Origin: Candidatus Bathyarchaeota archaeon
GTDB lineage: Archaea; Thermoproteota; Bathyarchaeia; TCS64
Assembly (NCBI GenBank): GCA_016934355.1
Contig: JAFGTA010000156.1
Span: forward strand, 1 to 17,808
Reading direction: 5' to 3'
Length of the DNA stretch: 17,808 nucleotides
Positions 12,892 through 17,808 of this stretch are shown in pieces (within the stretch, counting starts at the first letter, position 1; each line of letters opens with the position of its first letter). The notes beneath the pieces are model-generated. The model was not told the origin of the DNA. It saw only the letters and a program-made list of their open reading frames with translations, and made no database searches. Both the position numbers and the translations under genes were made by a program.

Positions 12892-13620
12892 TTGTACGCC
12901 ATTAGAGCCAGTGAGCTAAGGAAGAGCTTCGGCAGCACAGAGGCCCTCAGGGGGGCCAGCTTCACCGTCAACGAGAACGAGATTTACGGCCTCATAGGGC
13001 CCAACGGCGCCGGCAAGACCACGACACTCAGGATACTCAGCACTCTCATCAGCGCCTCTGGGGGCTCGGCGGAGGTCTTCGGCTTGGACGTGAAGAAGAG
13101 CCCCGAGAAGGTCAGGGAGATACTCAGTTACCTGCCCGAGGAGGCGGGGGCCTACCAGCACCTCACGGGCCTAGAGTTTCTGGAGTTCATGGCGGGTTTC
13201 TACGCCAAGGATAAGGAGGAGAAGGGCAGGTACGTCGCCGAGGGAAAGGTGATATCGGGGCTCGGGGATAGGCTGAACGACAGGGTGAACGGGTACAGCA
13301 ACGGGATGAAGAGGAGGCTACTCATCGCACGCGCCTTGATGATGAAGCCCAGGCTGGCCATCCTTGATGAGCCCACCGCGGGTCTGGACGTGATCCAGAG
13401 CGTACATGTGCGTAAGATGATCAAGGACTACGCGGAAAAGCAGGGGGTCACAGTCCTCCTGTCGAGCCATAATATGCTTGAGGTGGAGTTCCTCTGCGAC
13501 AGGGTGGCTCTCATCGATAGAGGCGTGGTGATAGCGGAGGGTACCTCTGGGGAGCTGAAGGAACGGTACGGCGCAGGTAACCTTGAGGAGGTCTTCATGG
13601 AGGTGACGCGCTCTGAATAA
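12892..13620 (+). CDS. ABC transporter ATP-binding protein, NatA-like
   Basis: The 242-residue ATPase of an ABC-2 type exporter. Marks in order: an aromatic stacking Tyr at position 2 after the strand start, Walker A GPNGAGKT (36-43), the Q-loop region ILSYLPEEAGAY (PEE in place of the usual Gln, as in NatA-type proteins), signature YSNGMKRRLLIARAL, Walker B LAILDEPTAGLD, and the switch His in LLSSHNM. All catalytic parts are present. The TTG is the first possible start: an in-frame TGA lies just before it. It is followed after 4 bp by the permease gene, so both are one operon and form the usual ATPase-membrane pair, presumably as a homodimer of each. NatA/NatB exports Na+ in Bacillus; many relatives export drugs, lipids or unknown solutes. 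Confidence 0.94.
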   Translation: MYAIRASELRKSFGSTEALRGASFTVNENEIYGLIGPNGAGKTTTLRILSTLISASGGSAEVFGLDVKKSPEKVREILSYLPEEAGAYQHLTGLEFLEFMAGFYAKDKEEKGRYVAEGKVISGLGDRLNDRVNGYSNGMKRRLLIARALMMKPRLAILDEPTAGLDVIQSVHVRKMIKDYAEKQGVTVLLSSHNMLEVEFLCDRVALIDRGVVIAEGTSGELKERYGAGNLEEVFMEVTRSE

Positions 13621-13624
13621 CCTT

Positions 13625-14935
13625 ATGGCCATCATAGTGAAGGAGGTCAAGGAGCTTGTCAGGGACCCTAAGATTCTCATCGGCGTTATATTGATGCCTA
13701 TTATCATCTTCCCTGTGATGGGTTCAGCCATCCAGATCAGCCAGGAGTCGGTACAGCGGGCTATCGTCGGCGCCAGTTTCGCCGTCTATACAGACGACAC
13801 GGGTTTCGTCACGGAGGCTCTTCTCAACTACCTGTACCGGAACAATACTGTGGTGCCAGTTGAGGCGGGTAGCCTAGCAGATGCCCTCAGGTACTTTCAG
13901 GAGACTGATAGCAACGCATTGATCTATGTGCCGAAAGGGTATAACGATAACCTGACGGCTGGTCTGAAGGGTGAGCTGAGGGTCTACGCGAACCTTCGGA
14001 GGCTGAACATGGCGGAGACCCAGAGCACCAACGTGGTGAGCAGCCTCATCAACGTATACAACTACTACTTCAGCCTCAGCAAGATCAGGAGTCTCATGGA
14101 GGCGACGGGGAGCGCGGGCGTCCCGGACGCTATAAGGGACCCGATCTCCGTCCGGTACTCGTCGATACTGAAGGGGACTGTGCTGGACATCCCGCCTAAC
14201 GCCATATTCAGTCTGGTGATGGGTCAGAGCATCATGCTCCCCATCATGGTTATGATGATGGTGATGTTCGCTATTCAGATGGCGGCTACCAGCATTGCGC
14301 TTGAGAAGGAGCAGAAGACCCTTGAAACCTTGATGACTCTGCCCGTGAGCCGCCTTACGGTGCTGGCTGGGAAGCTCAGCGGCAGCATCGTGATCGCCAT
14401 CGCGGGGTCCGTCAGCTATCTCATCGGTTTCGGTTACTACATGAACTCGGCGTTCAGCTTCGTGCCGGAGGCCACTAGCATGAGCATCGACGAGGTGAGC
14501 ATGGGCATTACTCCGTTCGGGATGCTGCTCATCGGTGTGGTCATCTTCGTCACGCTGGTGTCGGCCCTCGCCATGGCGCTGAGCGTCGCCGTGTTCGCGG
14601 ACAACGTGAGGAGCGCCCAGAGCTTCACGGGTGTGCTCATCACGCCGATAATGATTCCCGCGATCATTCTCATGTTCAGCGACATCGACATGCTGCCCCA
14701 GACGGTTCAGTGGGTGCTTCTAGTGATCCCGTACACGCATAGCATCATAGCGACGAAGAGCGCGTTCCTTGGCGACTACTTCGCGGTGATAAGGAGCATC
14801 GCGTTCATCAGCGTCTGGACCGTCGCAGTTCTATACGTTGCCGCAAAGATATTCAGCACTGAGAGGATCATAACCGCGAGGTTCTCGCTGGGGGATCTCG
14901 GCAAGAGGCTGAAGCTCAGGAGAGGCGCTCGGTGA
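13625..14935 (+). CDS. ABC-2 type permease, NatB-like
   Basis: The 436-residue membrane partner of the upstream ATPase. It has the classic ABC-2 layout. One N-terminal membrane helix (about 17-36, ILIGVILMPIIIFPVMGSAI) is followed by a large extracytoplasmic domain (about 40-190). Then come five or six C-terminal helices from about residue 197, broken by the coupling segment EKEQKTLETLMTLPVSRL that contacts the ATPase. The start MAIIVKEVKELVRDPKIL is the typical K-E-x2-E-L-x-R-D opening of this family. A Met-rich run (PIMVMMMVMFAIQM) marks the second helix. The gene follows the ATPase by 4 bp and ends shortly before a new promoter. The transported substrate is unknown; Na+ export is possible by similarity to NatB. 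Confidence 0.92.
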   Translation: MAIIVKEVKELVRDPKILIGVILMPIIIFPVMGSAIQISQESVQRAIVGASFAVYTDDTGFVTEALLNYLYRNNTVVPVEAGSLADALRYFQETDSNALIYVPKGYNDNLTAGLKGELRVYANLRRLNMAETQSTNVVSSLINVYNYYFSLSKIRSLMEATGSAGVPDAIRDPISVRYSSILKGTVLDIPPNAIFSLVMGQSIMLPIMVMMMVMFAIQMAATSIALEKEQKTLETLMTLPVSRLTVLAGKLSGSIVIAIAGSVSYLIGFGYYMNSAFSFVPEATSMSIDEVSMGITPFGMLLIGVVIFVTLVSALAMALSVAVFADNVRSAQSFTGVLITPIMIPAIILMFSDIDMLPQTVQWVLLVIPYTHSIIATKSAFLGDYFAVIRSIAFISVWTVAVLYVAAKIFSTERIITARFSLGDLGKRLKLRRGAR

Positions 14936-14956
14936 ACCTGCAGCCTTCAGTCAAGG

Positions 14957-14964
14957 TTTAAATA
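14957..14964 (+). promoter_or_regulatory. TATA box of the 14990 gene
   Basis: A clean TTTAAATA lies about 30 bp before the ATG at 14990, followed by a 7-T run at 14971-14977. Transcription would begin near 14986, so the message is almost leaderless. Confidence 0.5.
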
Positions 14965-14989
14965 ACCACGTTTTTTTGATATTCATGCC

Positions 14990-15340
14990 ATGAAGAGCTA
15001 CGTCAAGATTTATGGCCCCCCTGTTCTTGAGGCGATTAAGGAGCTGGATAAGATAGCCGTCGACATGGAGGAGGTCTGTATCATGAACCCGCTGATACAG
15101 TTGGCGCCCACTGATTTCGGCAGCGCCGACGAGACCCGTGTCTACTTCGACAGCTTCACACGCATCGACCCCACGCGGTGCGAGAAGATCATCAGTAAGT
15201 CGGGGGAGTCTCTGGGTGACTATGACTACTACTTCGAGTGGTTCCAGAGGCCGCGGATGAAGGACATGGAGGTTCTGTTGAAGAAGATCGACGCGGCGCT
15301 TAAACCCGTTGGATGCCGGTACTCGATTACTACAAAGTAA
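14990..15340 (+). CDS. Hypothetical 116-residue protein
   Basis: A small soluble acidic protein I do not recognise. It begins MKSYVKIYGPPVLEAIKELDKIAVDME, a strand then an amphipathic helix. The centre has VCIMNPLIQLAP and an aromatic acidic stretch (LGDYDYYFEWFQRP), and the C-terminus has a second helix (KDMEVLLKKIDAALKPVGC) and a final strand. The strand-helix-strand-strand-helix-strand feel suggests a ferredoxin-like alpha/beta fold, but this is a guess. It has a strong promoter of its own, an almost leaderless start and a T-rich terminator after it, so it is a single-gene unit. No membrane segment, signal peptide or metal-binding motif is visible. Confidence 0.75.
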   Translation: MKSYVKIYGPPVLEAIKELDKIAVDMEEVCIMNPLIQLAPTDFGSADETRVYFDSFTRIDPTRCEKIISKSGESLGDYDYYFEWFQRPRMKDMEVLLKKIDAALKPVGCRYSITTK

Positions 15341-15341
15341 C

Positions 15342-15366
15342 TTTCTATTTTTTCTCGGTTTTTTTT
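15342..15366 (+). terminator. T-rich terminator after the 14990 gene
   Basis: Three T-runs (3, 6 and 8 T) within 25 bases directly follow the stop codon, separated only by short C/A/G interruptions. This is the usual archaeal oligo-T termination signal; no hairpin is needed. Confidence 0.6.
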
Positions 15367-15436
15367 GATTGAACCCGGGCAGTGTTAGGTTCAGCTATCC
15401 CCCAAAGCATTTCCGTGCCTGCGCCGTATATCATGC

Positions 15437-16339
15437 ATGGCTCCAATAGAGCGGGTCTGCGTGGTCGGCGCAGGTTATCTTGGCACACAGATCGGAGTGA
15501 CCTGTGCTAGGCATGGATACGCTGTTTACATGCAAGACGTTTCAAAGGACGCGTTGTCGTCATCCTCGGATGCAGTGGAGGGGTACGTGAGGCAGTGGAT
15601 CGACTCGGAGGAAGTCTCCGAAGAGGAGGGGCGCGCCATCAGAGACAGGTTTTCTTGGTACACCGACCTCGCGGAGGCTGTCTCTGGGGCAGGCATCGTG
15701 ATAGAGGCGATCGTGGAGCGTCTGGACGTGAAGCGAGACGTGTTCAAGGCGCTGGACGAGCTGTGCAGTGAGGACACTGTCATAGCGACGAACAGCTCCT
15801 CCATCAGGGTCTCCAAAATAGAGGGCGCCACCACTCACCCCGAGCGGGTGCTGAACATGCATTTCTACGGTCACCCGTGGAGGAACCGCATCGTGGAGCT
15901 CATGAGGGGCACCGCCACGACTGACGAGGCGATGGGGGTCGCCGCGGGGTTCTGCAGGAGCATCGGCGTCACCCCGTTGATTGTGAGGCGGGAGAGCACG
16001 GGGTTCATCTATAACAGGGTTTGGCGTGCCATCAAGAAGGAGTGCCTAACTGTGGTGGATCAGGGCGTGGCGTCCTACGAGGACGTGGACAGGGCTTGGA
16101 TGAGCCTCTACGGCGCGGGCATCGGTCCCTTTGGGATGATGGACAGGGTGGGGCTCGACGTCGTCAGGGACATTGAGATGGTGTATTATGGAGAGTCGGG
16201 TGACCCGAGGGACGCGCCGCCTGAGGTTCTGCTGGACAAGGTGAGGCGGGGCGAGCTGGGGGTGAAGACGGGTAAGGGCTTCTACACGTACCCTGACCCA
16301 TGCTACATGGACCCTGGGTGGCTGCACGGCGAGGGTTAG
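15437..16339 (+). CDS. 3-hydroxyacyl-CoA dehydrogenase
   Basis: Oxidises 3-hydroxyacyl-CoA to 3-oxoacyl-CoA with NAD, as in beta-oxidation or acetoacetyl-CoA formation. The 300-residue single-function length is normal for the hydroxybutyryl-CoA type. NAD-binding VCVVGAGYLGTQIG (7-20) opens a Rossmann fold, with VIEAIVERLDVKRDVFKALDE (88-108). Catalytic positions are NSSSI (Ser120/121), NMHFYGHP (H142), RIVELM (E154) and GFIYNRVW (N193); GPFGMMDRVGLDVV (230-243) and KTGKGFYTYP (277-286) belong to the C-terminal domain. The usual HFFNP is HFYGHP, so Asn-Pro after the catalytic His is changed. Only a weak AT-rich promoter is visible before the ATG at 15437. A T-rich terminator follows. The acyl chain preferred is not predictable. 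Confidence 0.93.
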   Translation: MAPIERVCVVGAGYLGTQIGVTCARHGYAVYMQDVSKDALSSSSDAVEGYVRQWIDSEEVSEEEGRAIRDRFSWYTDLAEAVSGAGIVIEAIVERLDVKRDVFKALDELCSEDTVIATNSSSIRVSKIEGATTHPERVLNMHFYGHPWRNRIVELMRGTATTDEAMGVAAGFCRSIGVTPLIVRRESTGFIYNRVWRAIKKECLTVVDQGVASYEDVDRAWMSLYGAGIGPFGMMDRVGLDVVRDIEMVYYGESGDPRDAPPEVLLDKVRRGELGVKTGKGFYTYPDPCYMDPGWLHGEG

Positions 16340-16377
16340 CCTCCGAGTGGTTCGTCGAGTCATCGGCTGGGCTGTCG

Positions 16378-16400
16378 TTTTTATGTAGTTTTTTGGTTTT
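16378..16400 (+). terminator. T-rich terminator after the 3-hydroxyacyl-CoA dehydrogenase gene
   Basis: T-runs of 5, 6 and 4 bases within 23 bases begin about 40 bp after the stop codon, typical of archaeal oligo-T termination. Confidence 0.5.
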
Positions 16401-16458
16401 CCACCGAGGACCATCTAGCGAGTACGGTCGAGAATCGTTTGGTGTCGACGACTTTGGT

Positions 16459-16500
16459 TTTCCCTTGTAGTGTGCTACTCACTATAAGCGTTTTTCCGGG
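16459..16500 (+). repeat. Hairpin repeat, copy 1
   Basis: This copy begins TTTCCCTTGTA. It contains the stem CTTGTAGTG (16464-16472) paired with CACTATAAG (16480-16488) around the 7-base loop TGCTACT, with one G.T pair. It ends CGTTTTTCCGGG. Copy 2 lies exactly 73 bp downstream with the same outer sequence. TATAAGCG inside it also looks like the promoters of this genome, so promoter, terminator-like hairpin and RNA element are all possible roles. Confidence 0.75.
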
Positions 16501-16531
16501 AGGCATTTGACCCCGGGTCGTCGACTCGGCA

Positions 16532-16573
16532 TTTCCCTTGTAATAGGTTACTTATTATAAGCGTTTTTTCGGG
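16532..16573 (+). repeat. Hairpin repeat, copy 2
   Basis: This copy begins TTTCCCTTGTA. It contains the stem CTTGTAATA (16537-16545) paired with TATTATAAG (16553-16561) around the 7-base loop GGTTACT, with the G.T pair in the same place as copy 1. It ends CGTTTTTTCGGG. Compared with copy 1, two stem pairs change from G-C to A-T on both arms, so pairing is preserved. Confidence 0.75.
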
Positions 16574-17181
16574 GCTTCTTTTTAACGTGGTTTAGCTGTT
16601 ATTTAGGTGGTTTATTGTTTGTTGCACTTGTTTCTCTGGTGATTTAGTTTTTTTCTAGTTTGTGGTAATGTATGAGTTATTTGAATCCAGTTGAACGGGT
16701 TGGTCTTTCAGCTACTGGTCTGTTGTGAAAGCGTCGAGGAGCTGCCCGGGGAGCCGTCGAGATGCTCGTGTTTCTTTTTTTGCTTCGGAGTGGTTCTTGG
16801 TCGCTGAGAGGAGCGCGGGTATTCTGAAGCTGGTTAAGGCGTCGATACCGAGGCGGGTAAGAAGTATATTGTGATTGTGGGGGTTCTTCAGTTGACTTGA
16901 GGGGGTTGCTGCGCCGTGGATACGTGGATATGCGAGTCTGTGTTTCCCTGGGGGTTGTTTACTTAGTATGAGTGCGCCTCCGGTTTCCTATATGCTCTCA
17001 GACGAGGATAGCTCTTAGCGTCACGCGAATATCAGGCAGAAGACGCCCCCGGATAACAGCGATTCCTCGTTACATGGAATAAGTGTTTTCTAGGTTTTAC
17101 TACATGTAGGTTGGAATCTCAGAAAATTTTTTTTGATATTATGTCATTTTGAATCAACGGAAAGTGTTGTGTAGGATTAAG

Positions 17182-17189
17182 CTATTATT
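17182..17189 (+). promoter_or_regulatory. Possible TATA box of the acetamidase gene
   Basis: CTATTATT lies about 33 bp before the ATG at 17218. Transcription from near 17212 would be almost leaderless. Confidence 0.35.
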
Positions 17190-17217
17190 CGCTACGTCGA
17201 TTGTTATATGATGCTGC

Positions 17218-17808
17218 ATGATTCACAGGTTTGAGCCCAAAGTATTCTACCACACCTACGGACCGAACGAGCCGGCCCACCACGTAAAGCCGGGGGACAC
17301 CATCGTTGCCCCCACCGTGGACGCCGGAGGCAACGACGGCGAAGGAAATCCCATCCCAGACGAGATGAGGCAGAAGGCGAAAGGCACAGAACTCAGCCGG
17401 TCAAACCCGTTGACCGGCCCCTTCTTCGTCGAAGGCGCAGAGCCCGGCGACACGCTGGTGATCGAAATCCAGAGGATCAAGCTCAACAGGAGCTGGGCGT
17501 ACTCCTCCATCCTCCCCGGCTTCGGCTCACTCACCGAGGAGGCACCCGGGAGAAGCCTGCTGCTGAACGAGCCGCTACCAAGCATACGGTACCAGTGGGA
17601 GCTAGACATAGAGAAAGGCGTTGGCACGACTGAGCTCCCGGGAAGCAAGCTGAAGGAGGTTTCTATACCGCTACACCCATTCATCGGCTCCATCGGCGTA
17701 GCCCCTCGTTACGGCAGGGTTGAAATGTCCCTCGCCCCAGGCGAGTACGGCGGCAACATGGACTGCGTCGAAACCTACGAAGGCACGACGCTGCACCTAC
17801 CCGTGTTC
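17218..17808 (+). CDS. Acetamidase/formamidase family protein (3' end cut off by window)
   Basis: Hydrolyses short amides such as formamide or acetamide to ammonia and the acid. The frame stays open from the ATG at 17218 to the last base (197 codons), so the C-terminal part of a roughly 300-residue enzyme lies outside. It begins MIHRFEPKVFYHTYGPNEP and has the family's early blocks: VKPGDTIVAPTVDAGGND, NPLTGPFFVEGAEPGDTLVIEI, PLHPFIGSIGVAP (the H-P-x2-G-x-I-G-V-A motif) and the PGEYGGNMDCVE metal and active-site stretch. An in-frame TGA at 17209-17211 leaves 17218 as the only good start. Upstream is an 8-T run and a possible TATA box. Amide breakdown would suit a heterotroph living on organic nitrogen. 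Substrate is not fixed. Confidence 0.9.
   Translation, partial: MIHRFEPKVFYHTYGPNEPAHHVKPGDTIVAPTVDAGGNDGEGNPIPDEMRQKAKGTELSRSNPLTGPFFVEGAEPGDTLVIEIQRIKLNRSWAYSSILPGFGSLTEEAPGRSLLLNEPLPSIRYQWELDIEKGVGTTELPGSKLKEVSIPLHPFIGSIGVAPRYGRVEMSLAPGEYGGNMDCVETYEGTTLHLPVF

Larger units (their letters stand above)
16340..17217. other. 878-bp region without a convincing protein gene
   Basis: It holds, from left to right, a T-rich terminator, two 42-bp hairpin repeats 73 bp apart, a G+T-rich stretch (about 16575-16670), a mixed region with three GGGGGTT copies (16879, 16901, 16950), and an AT-rich end with an 8-T run near 17127. The longest open frames I can trace are about 18 codons from the ATG at 16672 and about 47 codons from a GTG near 16726. 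Neither resembles a known protein or has a good ribosome binding site. I see no tRNA, rRNA or transposase. The region could encode a non-coding RNA, serve as a regulatory region, or be decayed sequence. Confidence 0.7.

Noticed and set aside
16672..16728. Short frame beginning MSYLNPVERV, resembling the LNPxER motif of some transposases
   Set aside because: It stops after 18 codons, sits at the wrong end for that motif, and no other transposase sequence or terminal repeats are found around it.
16879..16956. Three copies of GGGGGTT as a possible G-quadruplex or telomere-like repeat
   Set aside because: Spacing is irregular (22 and 49 bp) and too wide for a compact quadruplex; probably chance in a G+T-rich stretch.
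17100..17109. Palindrome CTACATGTAG as an operator for the acetamidase gene
   Set aside because: Only 10 bp, about 80 bp before the likely TATA box, and not repeated; too weak to call.
16340..17217. tRNA gene or CRISPR array in the long gap
   Set aside because: No T-loop consensus with matching acceptor ends and no regularly spaced multi-copy repeat; the two hairpin elements are too few and lack a uniform spacer design.
17256..17693. A 145-codon minus-strand frame at the right edge
   Set aside because: It lies antisense to the acetamidase/formamidase frame, which is open to the window edge and has strong family motifs.

Overview
This window is from an uncultured archaeon. The signs are: AT-rich TATA-type boxes about 26 nt before predicted transcription starts, several apparently leaderless genes, GGTGA-type ribosome binding sites where there is a leader, and archaeal gene types (class II HMG-CoA reductase, archaeal Nob1, an MCT-1-like PUA protein, a single winged-helix regulator, a Trm112-like zinc protein). 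Coding DNA is GC-rich and intergenic DNA is AT-rich. The gene set would fit a Bathyarchaeia-like (TACK) or Asgard lineage, but sequence alone does not settle this.

Layout. 1-3734: the 3' end of HMG-CoA reductase with an unknown gene 9 bp behind it; an unknown small gene translationally coupled (ATGA overlap) to a soluble ComEC-type metallo-beta-lactamase-fold hydrolase; and a Trm112-like protein. 3724-4452 (minus): a YhfC-type intramembrane protease-like protein. 4650-7706: a proline-racemase-family enzyme with altered active-site motifs, a winged-helix regulator (minus), a class I aminotransferase and a PUA RNA-binding protein. 7703-7939 (minus): a one-helix membrane protein. 8058-12120: an iron-sulfur protein, a family III CoA transferase, a protein isoaspartyl methyltransferase, and NAD kinase followed by Nob1. 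12101-12778 (minus): an iron-sulfur flavoprotein. 12892-14935: a NatA/NatB-like ABC exporter pair. 14990-16339: an unknown 116-aa protein and a 3-hydroxyacyl-CoA dehydrogenase. 16340-17217: about 880 bp with no convincing gene. 17218 to the end: the 5' part of an acetamidase/formamidase gene, which runs out of the window.

Functionally this looks like chromosomal core rather than a mobile island: lipid precursor synthesis (HMGR), translation and ribosome maturation (Trm112, PUA protein, Nob1), NADP supply, protein repair, and heterotrophic use of amino acids, acyl-CoAs and amides. Most genes are alone or in pairs with their own promoter.

The most unusual structure is in the non-coding block. 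A 42-bp element occurs twice, exactly 73 bp apart. Each copy folds into a 9-bp stem with a 7-nt loop and a G.T pair at the same place. Two stem base pairs differ between the copies by compensatory change, and each copy ends in the same CG plus T-run. The racemase-family enzyme, which has lost one catalytic Cys, and the coupled unknown/MBL pair are the next best leads.
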